This document shows positions 36,195 to 44,935 of a stretch of DNA of 64,000 nt, piece by piece. A program made the translations under genes and the position numbers. The DNA lies in assembly GCF_014645515.1 (NCBI RefSeq), contig NZ_BMLW01000011.1:1-64000 (forward strand), in the 5' to 3' direction. Numbering within the stretch: position 1 is the first letter of the stretch; every line of letters starts with the position of its first letter. The notes beneath the pieces were generated by a model that worked only from the letters and a program-made list of their open reading frames with translations, searched no databases and was not told where the DNA came from. This stretch comes from Oceanobacillus neutriphilus (lineage in GTDB: Bacteria > Bacillota > Bacilli > Bacillales > Amphibacillaceae).

Positions 36195-36388
36195 CGTTAG
36201 ATTGGATATTTCCTATACTTTATGATAAAGTAATATATTGTTGAAAAAAGCACGTGTTCAAAAGATGCAGAAAAAGATTCTCATTTTTATTTACTAGCTT
36301 CATAGCTGGTATAAAAAGCTGCCTTTTCTTTTTCCATCCACTTTGGATAACTTAAAACAAAATGAAAAAGATATAGGAGATGTTCAAT

Positions 36389-36757
36389 ATGGCTACAAAC
36401 GTAGAAGTAGGTCAAGTATTAGAAGGAAAAGTAACAGGCATTCAGCCTTATGGTGCATTCGTTGCAATTGATGGCGACACACAGGGGTTAGTTCATATTT
36501 CTGAAATCATGCACGGATATGTAAAGGATATCAATGACCACTTAAGTATCGGCGACACTGTAAATGTAAAAGTCATTCAAATCGATGAAGGAAAAGGAAA
36601 AATTTCTTTATCTATCCGCGCTACTGAAGAAGCGCCAAAAGAAACTGCTAAACAGGATAATACAGTAAAAAACTATGATTCCAGCAATGAATCAAGCGGT
36701 TTTAATATCCTTAAAGATAAACTGCAGGACTGGATTGACCAGACACAAAACAAATAA
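36389..36757 (+). CDS. yugI: S1 RNA-binding domain protein (general stress protein 13 type)
   Basis: A 122-residue protein. An S1 domain fills residues 5-75 (GQVLEGKVTGIQPYGAFVAI, GLVHISEI, KVIQID..KISLSIR), followed by a flexible acidic tail with a short amphipathic helix at the end. S1 domains bind RNA; YugI associates with ribosomes in B. subtilis. AGGAGATG places the start at ATG 36389, not at the ATG at 36380 that abuts the ribosome site. It is followed by its own terminator and then pgi, as in B. subtilis. Confidence 0.92.
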   Translation: MATNVEVGQVLEGKVTGIQPYGAFVAIDGDTQGLVHISEIMHGYVKDINDHLSIGDTVNVKVIQIDEGKGKISLSIRATEEAPKETAKQDNTVKNYDSSNESSGFNILKDKLQDWIDQTQNK

Positions 36758-36775
36758 AATAACAATGATCAGAGA

Positions 36776-36816
36776 ACACAGACACCTGGTTTTTCTTCAG
36801 GTATCTGTGTTTTTTA
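36776..36816 (+). terminator. Terminator of yugI
   Basis: ACACAGACACCTG pairs with CAGGTATCTGTGT (one mismatch), ending in six T. Confidence 0.92.
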
Positions 36817-37057
36817 ATGAAGTATATCCTCTGTTTTAGTTCATACCTTTTCCAGTTATATCAAAATGTTTATTTAGACTCTTCCAAACTATTTTCCTTC
36901 TTTTAATTTAAAGGATTTCTGCTATTATCAACATCATTTTCCAGCACATTTTTCCCGGCTTAATTGACAGCCCTTCAGGTCGTTACCCTTGATTTCATCA
37001 CATTAATAGATTAAAGTAGAATCATATATGGAATCAATTTTAAAGGGGGAACTATAA

Positions 37058-38404
37058 ATGACACATGTAACTTTTAAATATGATAAAGCACTTTCGTTTT
37101 TCGACAAAGAAGAAATTAAAAACCTGTCTCCATTTGTATTGCGCGCGCACCAAATGATTCATGAAAAAATTGGAGCCGGTAATGACTTTTTAGGCTGGGT
37201 TGACCTTCCTAAAAGTTATAATCAGGAAGAATACGCACGTATTAAAAAAAGTGCAGAAAAAATCAAAGATGACTCTGACGTTCTTCTGGTAATTGGTATC
37301 GGCGGTTCTTATCTTGGAGCCAAAGCAGCATTAGAAATGCTAAACCATTCATTCCAAAACCTTCTTTCTTCAGAAGAAAGAAAAGCACCGCAGATAATTT
37401 TTGTAGGTCATCATTTAAGCTCCACTTATATGAGTGAGCTGACTGACGTATTAAAGGATAAGGATTTCTCTATTAACGTTATTTCTAAAAGTGGTACAAC
37501 AACAGAACCTGCAATTGCTTTCCGTATCTTCAAAAAACTTTTAGAAGAAAAATATGGCGAAGAAGAAGCTAAAAAGCGTATCTATGCAACAACAGACCGT
37601 AAAAAAGGCGCCCTAAAAACAACAGCTGATGAAAATGGCTATGAATCATTTGTTATTCCAGACGATGTTGGCGGACGTTACTCTGTACTAACTGCAGTAG
37701 GTCTATTACCAATTGCAGCAAGCAATATTGATGTTGATGCAATTATGAAAGGTGCACAGGCTGCGATGGATGACTTATCTGTGCCTGATATAAATAGAAA
37801 TCCTGCTTATCAATATGCAGCCGTACGTAATATCTTCTATCAAAAAGGAAAAGTAACAGAATTACTCATCAATTATGAGCCTGCCCTTCAATACTTCTCT
37901 GAATGGTGGAAACAGTTATTTGGCGAAAGTGAAGGAAAAAATCAAAAAGGGATTTATCCTTCATCAGCAAACTTCTCAACTGATTTGCACTCTCTTGGCC
38001 AATATATCCAAGAAGGACGAAGAAATATCTTCGAAACGATTCTTCATGTAAATGAAGCTAAGAAAAATTTAACTGTCGAAGAAGAAGCGAATGACTTAGA
38101 TGGATTAAATTACTTAGCCGGTAAAAGTATTCATGAAATAAATAATAAAGCATTTCAGGGTACTTTATTAGCCCATACAGACGGTGATGTTCCAAACCTG
38201 ATCATTGAGGTTCCTAAACTGGACGCTTATACTTTCGGCTACTTAGTATACTTCTTTGAAAAAGCATGTGCTGTCAGCGGCTACCTGCTTGGTGTTAATC
38301 CATTTGACCAGCCGGGTGTAGAAGCATATAAGAAAAATATGTTTGCATTACTTGGCAAACCAGGATTTGAAAACGAAAAAGAAGAACTTGAGAAAAGATT
38401 ATAA
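37058..38404 (+). CDS. pgi: Glucose-6-phosphate isomerase
   Basis: A 448-residue Pgi, the usual Bacillus length. It interconverts glucose 6-phosphate and fructose 6-phosphate in glycolysis. Phosphate-binding [12 protein letters not shown] near residue 76, [13 protein letters not shown] near 148, GGRYSVLT near 206 and the late active-site lysine region ([10 protein letters not shown] near 424) are all present. AAAGGGGGA precedes the ATG. The 300-nt gap before it (36758-37057) holds the yugI terminator and presumably the pgi promoter, which I could not define. Confidence 0.98.
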   Translation: MTHVTFKYDKALSFFDKEEIKNLSPFVLRAHQMIHEKIGAGNDFLGWVDLPKSYNQEEYARIKKSAEKIKDDSDVLLVIGIGGSYLGAKAALEMLNHSFQNLLSSEERKAPQIIFVGHHLSSTYMSELTDVLKDKDFSINVISKSGTTTEPAIAFRIFKKLLEEKYGEEEAKKRIYATTDRKKGALKTTADENGYESFVIPDDVGGRYSVLTAVGLLPIAASNIDVDAIMKGAQAAMDDLSVPDINRNPAYQYAAVRNIFYQKGKVTELLINYEPALQYFSEWWKQLFGESEGKNQKGIYPSSANFSTDLHSLGQYIQEGRRNIFETILHVNEAKKNLTVEEEANDLDGLNYLAGKSIHEINNKAFQGTLLAHTDGDVPNLIIEVPKLDAYTFGYLVYFFEKACAVSGYLLGVNPFDQPGVEAYKKNMFALLGKPGFENEKEELEKRL

Positions 38405-38412
38405 TATAAAAC

Positions 38413-38462
38413 AAAACTTCATTTCAAGGGGATGACAATCTCTATGAAATGAAGTTTTTTTA
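38413..38462 (+). terminator. Terminator of pgi
   Basis: AAAACTTCATTTCA and TGAAATGAAGTTTT pair over 14 nt around a longer loop, ending in a run of seven T. Confidence 0.93.
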
Positions 38463-38597
38463 TCTAGAACCCTAATTGTTTAAATCAGCTGCTCCTCCAC
38501 AAAAAATAAAATTAATATTTTTTTAAAATTTTTGGTTTATTCTTTTTTACAACGGGTATTACTATTATTGTAAGGCTTTCTCGTATTCCCCCTGTAG

Positions 38598-38627
38598 GCA
38601 GAGCGTATAACGCTTTGCTTTTTTTTG
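38598..38627 (+). terminator. Orphan terminator upstream of patB
   Basis: GCAGAGCG and CGCTTTGC pair (one G-T) across TATAA and are followed by eight T. The pgi transcript already has a terminator at 38413-38462, so this one ends some other RNA starting after 38462, either a small RNA or a patB leader. A TATAAT at about 38691 downstream could be the patB promoter. Confidence 0.7.
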
Positions 38628-38733
38628 TCTGAAAACGGGAATTCCTAAAGAAGTTTTAGCCAGTTCTCTACCTTTCTAAAGTATCTTTGTTATAATAGAA
38701 AAATGATATGAATGCAAGGAGGCAAATAAAAGA

Positions 38734-39921
38734 ATGAGTTTTTTTGAAGAAGTACATGACCGCAAGCAAACAAAATCTGTAAAATGGGATATGCTGCAGA
38801 TGAGATTCCAGTCCGACGATGTTATACCGATGTGGGTAGCTGATATGGATTTTAAAGCTCCAGAAGCTGTCAATCAGGCACTTATCAAACGTGCAGAGCA
38901 TGGAATTTACGGATATACAGTAATTGATGAAGATGTTACATCTGCTGTGACCGATTGGGTAAAAAACCGTCATGGATGGGATATTCAGTCTGAATGGCTT
39001 AACTACAGCCCTGGAGTAATTAACACACTCCATATGGCATTGCAGGCATTCACAGAACCAGGTGATAAGATTATGATTCAAACACCTGTATATACGCCAT
39101 TTTACAATATTATAAACGTTCTAGAACGTGAAATTGTAAAAAATCCATTGATTCACCAGGACGATTATTACACGATTGATTTTGAAGATATGGAAAATAA
39201 ATTAGCAAGTGGTGTAAAAGCGTTTATTTTATGCTCTCCACATAATCCGGTTGGCCGCGTCTGGACAGAAAAAGAGCTGCGTAAAATGGCAGAGCTCTGC
39301 CTGCAATATGATGCAATGATTTTTTCTGATGAAATTCATGCAGATTTAGTTTTTCAGGGACATAAACACCTGCCAATAGCCAGCCTGTCAACAGAAATCG
39401 CCGATAAAACAATTACTTGCATGGCACCATCTAAAACATTTAATTTAGCAGGTCTGCAAGCGTCCTATGCAATTACACCAAACAAGGAAAACAAGGAAAA
39501 ATTAACAAATGCCTTTCTTCGTCAGGGATTCAATAATTCCTTAAACGGAATGGCTGTTACAGCAATGGAAGCTGCCTACCGTCACGGCGAATCCTGGTTA
39601 GGAGAACTGCTGGAGGTTATCCAGGGCCATACGGAGTATATTAAGGAAATGTTTGCTGCACATGCTCCTGAATTAAAAGTAACAAAATCAGAAGGAACAT
39701 ATCTCGTCTGGGTCGATTGCTCCGAATTAAATATGGACAAAGAAGAATTAAACCGGTTCATGATTGATAAAGGACGTGTCGGCTTAAATCCCGGCCAGGA
39801 CTATGGCATAGAAGGGGACACCTTTATGCGTATTAATGTTGCTTGTCCACGTGCAACCATCGAAGAAGGCGTTAAGCGGATCATCCATGCTGTAGAAATT
39901 TGGAGAGAAGCTAATAATTAA
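38734..39921 (+). CDS. patB: PLP-dependent C-S beta-lyase (cystathionine beta-lyase, PatB/MalY type)
   Basis: A 395-residue fold-type I PLP enzyme of the MalY/PatB class. MWVADMDFKAPE near residue 32, CSPHNPVGRVW near 167, SDEIHADL near 200 and the PLP lysine in APSKTFNLAGLQ near 234 are seen. It splits cystathionine or cysteine to yield homocysteine or sulfide plus pyruvate and ammonia. The exact substrate is not resolved by sequence. GGAGG stands 11 bases before the ATG. Near pgi and yugI, as in B. subtilis. It ends at a strong terminator. Confidence 0.93.
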   Translation: MSFFEEVHDRKQTKSVKWDMLQMRFQSDDVIPMWVADMDFKAPEAVNQALIKRAEHGIYGYTVIDEDVTSAVTDWVKNRHGWDIQSEWLNYSPGVINTLHMALQAFTEPGDKIMIQTPVYTPFYNIINVLEREIVKNPLIHQDDYYTIDFEDMENKLASGVKAFILCSPHNPVGRVWTEKELRKMAELCLQYDAMIFSDEIHADLVFQGHKHLPIASLSTEIADKTITCMAPSKTFNLAGLQASYAITPNKENKEKLTNAFLRQGFNNSLNGMAVTAMEAAYRHGESWLGELLEVIQGHTEYIKEMFAAHAPELKVTKSEGTYLVWVDCSELNMDKEELNRFMIDKGRVGLNPGQDYGIEGDTFMRINVACPRATIEEGVKRIIHAVEIWREANN

Positions 39922-39925
39922 ACAC

Positions 39926-39974
39926 AACAATAGAAAGAAGCTGCATTTCGAATGCAGCTTCTTTCTATTGTTTC
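39926..39974 (+). terminator. Terminator of patB
   Basis: AACAATAGAAAGAAGCTGCATT pairs perfectly with its reverse complement across a 2-nt centre, followed by TTTC-rich sequence. Confidence 0.92.
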
Positions 39975-40101
39975 TTTTACAATCGCCTCAAATTCAAGAA
40001 AATCCTTTTCTGTTAAAATCAAACTTCAACAAAGGGCTTGCACCCTCTATTAAACAACCCCTGCTTCAAACTTTTGCTAAAAAATGAAGTAATCGGCGTA
40101 A

Positions 40102-40710
40102 TTATCCATTCTCTTCATTTTCCTGTTTATCATTACTCTCTGTTGGATCAGTAGGTGCTTCTTCTTTCTCCCCGCTTTGAGAATCGTGTTTAATAACTCC
40201 ACAAACAATACGGTCACCTGAATTCCCTGCCGGCTGACTCATTCCATCATCCACCCCATCATGAATGATTAAAGAAGTGCCGTCATTCGTAATCAAGCTA
40301 TTTTTACCTTTTTTTAATGTTGCCTCAGCAATCACCAATTCTTCTTGAACATTTCCATCTTCATCTGCCTCAATATTAGGGAGGTCTCCGAGATGGGGAC
40401 CATCCGTCCGTAAAAGGCCATGCTCTTTACCATCAGGATTAAAATGGTTACCGCTTGAAGAAAAATCGGGGCCCTCACATTTTCCATACTCATGAACATG
40501 GATGGCATGGAAACCTGGGGTTAAACCTTCAACTTCAACTGTTACAGCCACTCCTCCATCAGTTTCATTTAATCTGGCTGTTCCTACCCGGTCTCCATCT
40601 GCATTATACATCTCTACCGTTTCTGAGTTTGCATGAGGCAGCAGGCATCCTGATAAAAGAAACAGCATTGCGAAAGACGATACCATAATCCATTTATTCC
40701 ATATTCTCAT
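40102..40710 (-). CDS. sodC: Superoxide dismutase [Cu-Zn], lipoprotein
   Basis: A 202-residue exported Cu/Zn superoxide dismutase. The lipobox LLSGC puts the lipidated cysteine near residue 22. Metal ligands are complete: HAIHVHEYGKC (about 68-78), GNHFNP (about 87), GPHLGDLPN (about 104) and the late SLIIHDGVDD (about 147). The conserved disulfide pair is C78 and the C in RIVCGV. A long acidic C-terminal tail (EKEEAPTDPTESND) is extra. It should detoxify superoxide outside the membrane. AAAGGAG precedes the ATG. Similar to B. subtilis YojM but with all ligands, so likely active. Confidence 0.95.
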   Translation of the reverse strand: MRIWNKWIMVSSFAMLFLLSGCLLPHANSETVEMYNADGDRVGTARLNETDGGVAVTVEVEGLTPGFHAIHVHEYGKCEGPDFSSSGNHFNPDGKEHGLLRTDGPHLGDLPNIEADEDGNVQEELVIAEATLKKGKNSLITNDGTSLIIHDGVDDGMSQPAGNSGDRIVCGVIKHDSQSGEKEEAPTDPTESNDKQENEENG

Positions 40711-40763
40711 TGATAAACTCCTTTGCTTTTTCTATAGTGTGAGCAAAGAAGCAATTTTTTAGT

Positions 40764-40797
40764 CAAAAAAACTCCTCAAATCCTATTGATTAGAGGA
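40764..40797 (-). terminator. Terminator of the small membrane-protein gene
   Basis: On minus CTCCTC pairs with GAGGAG, with inner GATT/AATC pairs, followed by seven T. The 5' arm lies in the last codons of the gene. Confidence 0.8.
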
Positions 40798-41004
40798 GGA
40801 ATTTGTTACATTATTGTCGTTGTTTTGTGCCTGGTTTAAAGCATCGTGGTATTCCTGCTCGAAATTTTCCTGATCTCTCTTCGATTTTTTCATCATCCAG
40901 CGCATAAAAAATGCTGCCAGGACCAGAAAAATAACCAATGTTATTACAGCGGGAATATACTCTGTTTTATCTTCTGGAAAATAAAGAAATGGCATCATAA
41001 TCAT
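40783..41004 (-). CDS. Small single-pass membrane protein
   Basis: A 73-residue protein. Residues about 17-37 form one membrane helix (IPAVITLVIFLVLAAFFMRW), followed by a basic stretch (MMKKSKR) and a hydrophilic N/Q/S-rich tail, so the tail is probably cytosolic. The function is unknown. ATG at 41004 follows GGAAGGG at slightly long spacing; a TTG at 41031 would add residues that overlap the ribosome site. It has its own terminator and lies between sodC and ptsH. Confidence 0.65.
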   Translation of the reverse strand: MIMMPFLYFPEDKTEYIPAVITLVIFLVLAAFFMRWMMKKSKRDQENFEQEYHDALNQAQNNDNNVTNSSSNQ

Positions 41005-41073
41005 AAAAAATTCACACCCTTCCTGAAACAATTATAACAAATGCTTGAGGCATGTAAATCAATCCATGTATAA

Positions 41074-41112
41074 CGTATAAAAGCGCCCTGATGCCAGAGC
41101 GCTTTTATACGT
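41074..41112. terminator. Terminator between ptsH and the small membrane-protein gene
   Basis: CGTATAAAAGCGC pairs with GCGCTTTTATACG, with inner CCTG/CCAG-type pairing. T runs are internal to the stem on both strands. It lies just after the ptsH stop. Confidence 0.8.
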
Positions 41113-41122
41113 TTGTTACTAA

Positions 41123-41386
41123 TTATTCGCCTAAATGTTCTTTGATAACGTCAGCGATACCTTTTAAAGCATCCGCTTCATCTTTTCCGTCTGCGCTTAC
41201 TTCAATTTCAGCACCTTTAGGAATTCCTAAAGACATAACGCCCATGATTGATTTCAGGTTAACGTTTTTGCCTTTGTAGCTAACTTCAATTTCAGAATCA
41301 AATTGACCAGCTTTGTTTACCAGCAAAGTAGCAGGGCGTGCGTGTACTCCTGTTTCTGCAGTAATTTTAAACGTTTGTGACTTCAT
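41123..41386 (-). CDS. ptsH: Phosphocarrier protein HPr
   Basis: An 87-residue HPr. His15, the site phosphorylated by enzyme I, is seen in TGVHARPATLLV, and Ser46, the HPr-kinase site, in NLKSIMGVMSLG. Because His15 is present it is HPr rather than the catabolite-only paralogue Crh, which has Gln there. AAAGGATG nine bases before ATG 41386 sets the start; the frame runs on to 41443. Unusually, ptsI does not follow, and the gene has its own terminator. It would phosphorylate PTS permeases such as the IICBA at 28254 and act with CcpA when Ser46 is phosphorylated. Confidence 0.93.
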   Translation of the reverse strand: MKSQTFKITAETGVHARPATLLVNKAGQFDSEIEVSYKGKNVNLKSIMGVMSLGIPKGAEIEVSADGKDEADALKGIADVIKEHLGE

Positions 41387-41592
41387 TATATTCAACATCC
41401 TTTCAATTTGAAAATCTCTGTCGTTTATGTACCTGTTATTCATCTCACATAAACCTATGTTATATTATATACAAAAATCACGAAATATGAAATACATATC
41501 TACTTTTTTTATGAAAATGTATTCATTTGTTTTTCAAAAACCTTTATGATACCTTTATCTTAAGGACAAATTGAATAATGGAGGTTTATGAA

Positions 41593-42300
41593 ATGAGTGT
41601 ACATATTGGAGCGAAACAGGGAGAAATTGCAGATAAAATTTTATTGCCGGGAGATCCGTTACGGGCTAAATATATTGCTGAAAATTATTTAGAGGATGCA
41701 CAGCTTTATAATGAAGTCAGAGGCATGTATGGCTATACCGGAACCTATAAAGGAGAACGTGTTTCCGTACAGGGAACCGGCATGGGAGTACCTTCTATCT
41801 CCATCTATGTAAATGAGCTTATCCAAAGCTATGATGTCAAAAAACTTATTCGTGTAGGTACGTGTGGAGCAATCCAAAAAGATGTTAAGGTTCGCGATGT
41901 TATCTTAGCACAGGCTGCTACAACAGATTCGCAAATAAATCAGCTGATCTTTAAAGGAATCGATTATGCTCCTATTTCCGACTTTGAATTATTAAAAAAC
42001 GCTTATGAAGCCGGTACAGAAAAAGGATTACAGCTGCGTGTCGGAAATGTATTTACAAGCGATACCTTCTATCGTGATAATGCCAAAGAAGTGAACGAAT
42101 TGCTTGCCAAATACCAAGTACTTGCAATCGAAATGGAATCTACTGCACTATATACGCTGGCAGCTAAATATGGGCGTCAGGCGCTATCTATTCTTACAGT
42201 TTCCGATCATCTCATTACTGGCGAAGAAACTACTGCTGAAGAACGTCAGACTACATTCCATGAAATGATGGAGATTGCATTAGATACAGTTATTAAATAA
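41593..42300 (+). CDS. deoD: Purine-nucleoside phosphorylase
   Basis: A 235-residue hexameric-type PNP (PNP/UDP family I) that splits purine (deoxy)nucleosides to base and (deoxy)ribose 1-phosphate. [14 protein letters not shown] near residue 17, the phosphate loop RVGTCGAI near 87, IEMESTALY near 178 and SDHLITGE near 203 are the expected sites. ATG 41593 is preferred: GGAGG lies about eight bases upstream, while the ATG at 41578 is part of that site. Very close to B. subtilis DeoD. Monocistronic. Confidence 0.97.
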   Translation: MSVHIGAKQGEIADKILLPGDPLRAKYIAENYLEDAQLYNEVRGMYGYTGTYKGERVSVQGTGMGVPSISIYVNELIQSYDVKKLIRVGTCGAIQKDVKVRDVILAQAATTDSQINQLIFKGIDYAPISDFELLKNAYEAGTEKGLQLRVGNVFTSDTFYRDNAKEVNELLAKYQVLAIEMESTALYTLAAKYGRQALSILTVSDHLITGEETTAEERQTTFHEMMEIALDTVIK

Positions 42301-42449
42301 ATATTTTACAGGAATACGCATTTTTTAACTGCAATACCGCATATTTCTGATGGTTGCTGAGCCTTTCTTTTATTATTTTTATTATGATACAGACTATGGT
42401 AAAATAACAGAAAATTGATGCGTTAGTCAGGAAGGAAGTACCCTCATTC

Positions 42450-42929
42450 ATGACATTATTGACGAATTTCCCATTATGGGCTGCTCTGATCGCTATTGTG
42501 TTTGCGCAAGTTATAAAGATACCTATCAAGCTGATTTTCACCAAGGAATTTCAACCCGGGCTTGCTTTCAGTACAGGAGGAATGCCCAGCAGCCATTCTG
42601 CAGCAGTTACTTCTTTAGCTACTGCTATCGGTATTGTAGAAGGGGTATCATCAAGTGTATTTGCGCTTGCTTGTATATTTAGTGTAATTACAATGTTTGA
42701 TGCTTCCGGAGTCCGCAGACAAGCAGGTGAACAGGCAATTGTTATTAATCAGCTGGTTCGCGATTTTCAATTAATCACCTCCAGTGCCAAAGGCTGGAGT
42801 AAAAAGAAAGAAAACGAAAAGATACAAGAATTAAAGGAATTACTTGGACACCAGCCGATAGAAGTATTTTTTGGTGCAATTACAGGGATTATTATTGCCT
42901 TTTCCCTTGCTCCGCTCTTTTCTTATTGA
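42450..42929 (+). CDS. yuiD: Divergent PAP2-family membrane protein
   Basis: A 159-residue membrane protein of the acid-phosphatase/vanadium-haloperoxidase-related DUF212 group (YuiD). GGMPSSHSAAVTSLA near residue 43 resembles the central PAP2 motif (SxHxxxA), and DASGVRRQAGEQA near 88 is the other family block. Three to four membrane segments. A lipid-phosphatase role is only inferred. AAGGAAG precedes the ATG at long spacing. It ends in a terminator shared with yuiB. Confidence 0.9.
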   Translation: MTLLTNFPLWAALIAIVFAQVIKIPIKLIFTKEFQPGLAFSTGGMPSSHSAAVTSLATAIGIVEGVSSSVFALACIFSVITMFDASGVRRQAGEQAIVINQLVRDFQLITSSAKGWSKKKENEKIQELKELLGHQPIEVFFGAITGIIIAFSLAPLFSY

Positions 42930-42972
42930 ATAAAGAAGGCCAATGCCCGGCAGCATTGACCTTCTTTATTTT
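42929..42972. terminator. Bidirectional terminator (yuiD / yuiB)
   Basis: AATAAAGAAGGCCAATGC pairs with GCATTGACCTTCTTTATT (one mismatch) across CCGGCA-type loop. Confidence 0.88.
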
Positions 42973-42988
42973 TATGTAATTCATCTTT

Positions 42989-43300
42989 TTAAAACATTTG
43001 ATAACCACTTTTTCTTAAAAAGCGGATAACAAAGCCAGATACAATTGTACCGATAAAACCCGATAACAAAATCACGATATCAGCAATCGTTAATCCGACA
43101 ATTCGATCCCCAAGTGCTGAAAAAGATTCCCCCGGACTTGTAAAATAGCTCATAAAAGAAACATTATCTATAATAAAAATCATTACTATAGGAAATAAAC
43201 ATGCCATCAGCCATGTTTTTCTTAATAACATATTTAAAATAAATGCAATACCAAAAAATATAACAAAATACAATACAACAGAAACAACAAGTTGAACCAT
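42989..43300 (-). CDS. yuiB: YuiB-like membrane protein
   Basis: A 103-residue protein with three membrane segments (about residues 4-25, 33-48 and 70-92). It resembles B. subtilis YuiB in length and character and in its location next to an NADH dehydrogenase-like gene and yumC. Function unknown. The start ATG 43300 follows GGAGGGAAG; the longer frame to 43342 has no better site. Confidence 0.8.
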   Translation of the reverse strand: MVQLVVSVVLYFVIFFGIAFILNMLLRKTWLMACLFPIVMIFIIDNVSFMSYFTSPGESFSALGDRIVGLTIADIVILLSGFIGTIVSGFVIRFLRKSGYQMF

Positions 43301-43357
43301 TCTCTTCCCTCCGTCCTTTCTAAGGATACATACAAGGGACATTTTATCTTAAAACTG

Positions 43358-43397
43358 CAAAAAAGCAAAGCAGCATCTGCCAAGCTTTGCTTTTTTG
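43358..43397 (-). terminator. Terminator of the NDH-2-like gene
   Basis: AAAAAAGCAAAGC and GCTTTGCTTTTTT pair over 13 nt; on minus the run of six T follows. It lies between the NDH-2-like gene and yuiB. Confidence 0.9.
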
Positions 43398-43401
43398 TCA
43401 A

Positions 43402-44610
43402 TTATAATAAATGAAAATTCCCCTTCTTCAACAGCAAATTCCAGCCACCTAATTTATATAAATAATGATTATCAGAGATCCGTTTTATTAATACCGCTTT
43501 CCAGCCGAATACCTTATGATTCTGTATCGTCGCTACCCCGTCATCCCTTCCTAAGGTTGCAAGCATACCCTGCTTAACCGGCTGACAGGAAGTAAGTTCT
43601 TTATTCCTGAGCCACAAGGAGATATTTTTTACAACAACAGCTGCCTCCTCTACGGCTTTTTTGGCAGTTGGAAGAATTTCTTCTCCATTTTCATTTACAG
43701 TATAGGCACACTCGCCGACAACGAATATCGAATCATCTTTGGTAGACAGCATATTAGAATATACTTCTATTTTTTTATTTTTCAAGGTTAGTCCAGCTTT
43801 TTCAAAAATTGGATTAGCTTCTACTCCTCCAGTCCAGATAAAAGTGCGGGAGGGAATAACATATTCTTTTCCTTCTACTTCATAAATGACTTTGTTATCC
43901 TGGCACTCATTCAGCTTAGCCTGATGAATAACTTCTACTCCCCTGGATTGTAAAGAAGTGATTGCATAATGTGCCAATTCCTCATCAAACCCTTGCAGTA
44001 AAGTAGTACTTTCTTCGAGCATATAGAGATGCACCTGTGTTTTCTCAACATCATATTCTTTGCACATAATTGGAATCTGATTGATGAGCTCCCCGGCAAA
44101 TGCAACACCAAGGATCCCTCCACCGCCAATCACAATATTTAATCTGCTTTCGTCCTTTTTGATACCATTGGCGTAGCTGGCAAAATTATATTCAATGTGT
44201 TCACGGATAAAACGGGCACTGTTAATATCTGTGATAGGATAAGTATACTCATTCAGTCCTGGAATTCCTTTCGTATTTGGCTCAGCCCCCAGTCCGATTA
44301 CGAGTAAATCATAATTAAGCTTCCTATTTTTAAGCCTAATCTTTTTGGTTTCCCGTTTGATAGAAACAACTTCATCTATTATAAAATTTATTTTTGAACG
44401 ATTGATGATATCTTTTATTTTTATTTTAGAGCAATCCTGATGTAGAGTACCAGCAGCATTCTCATGCAGACAGCTTGTTTGGAAATGATAGTCATATTTA
44501 TGAACTAATGTAATTTCTGCTTCATTCTGTCCAAGCTGCTTCTGAAGCTTAACTGCCGTCATTATACCTCCATAACCCGCTCCCAATATTACAATATGCG
44601 GTTTATTCAT
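43402..44610 (-). CDS. NAD(P)/FAD-dependent oxidoreductase, divergent NDH-2 type
   Basis: A 402-residue two-dinucleotide-domain flavoprotein related to type II NADH dehydrogenase. The FAD site is ILGAGYGG near residue 9, the second nucleotide site IGGGGILGVAFAGEL near 161, and WTGGVEANP near 262. Several NDH-2 signatures are altered. The second FAD motif reads FVVGECAY instead of ..GD.. . The quinone-site motif, normally like PTAQxAxQ(Q/E)G, reads PTAKKAVEEA. The C terminus (GGWNLLLKKGNFHLL) is the usual membrane-docking type. It could be a paralogue with a different acceptor. It stands between yuiB and yumC, where YumB lies in B. subtilis. Confidence 0.8.
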   Translation of the reverse strand: MNKPHIVILGAGYGGIMTAVKLQKQLGQNEAEITLVHKYDYHFQTSCLHENAAGTLHQDCSKIKIKDIINRSKINFIIDEVVSIKRETKKIRLKNRKLNYDLLVIGLGAEPNTKGIPGLNEYTYPITDINSARFIREHIEYNFASYANGIKKDESRLNIVIGGGGILGVAFAGELINQIPIMCKEYDVEKTQVHLYMLEESTTLLQGFDEELAHYAITSLQSRGVEVIHQAKLNECQDNKVIYEVEGKEYVIPSRTFIWTGGVEANPIFEKAGLTLKNKKIEVYSNMLSTKDDSIFVVGECAYTVNENGEEILPTAKKAVEEAAVVVKNISLWLRNKELTSCQPVKQGMLATLGRDDGVATIQNHKVFGWKAVLIKRISDNHYLYKLGGWNLLLKKGNFHLL

Positions 44611-44935
44611 GGTTTTTCACTACTCCTATTAATTAATATAATTCTTACAAAAAATTGAAAAACAAAATATTTTTGTCATATAAATAACTTCATTTTGTAA
44701 TCAAACTGTAATAATCACTAACCTATCTTAAATGCTCTGCTAAAAAATAGCAAGCTTTAAAATCTCTTTTTTATCTATACTTATGAAGAAAAAGGGGAAG
44801 ACATGCAAAGAGCATTCAACTGTCAAAATAAGATACTTTTGAATTATCCTTCCTTTTGAAACGATTTAATACAAACAAAAACGAGTTTATGATACCATAG
44901 GATTGGTAAACGTCTAGAAAGAAAAGAGGTATTCT
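44611..44935. other. Divergent intergenic region, no gene seen
   Basis: About 325 nt between the NDH-2-like gene and yumC. It must hold both promoters. It is AT-rich and shows no consensus pair I would defend, no riboswitch motif and no repeat. Confidence 0.4.

Noticed and set aside
41444-41592. Possible purine riboswitch before deoD
   Set aside because: The gap is short and lacks the purine aptamer core motifs.
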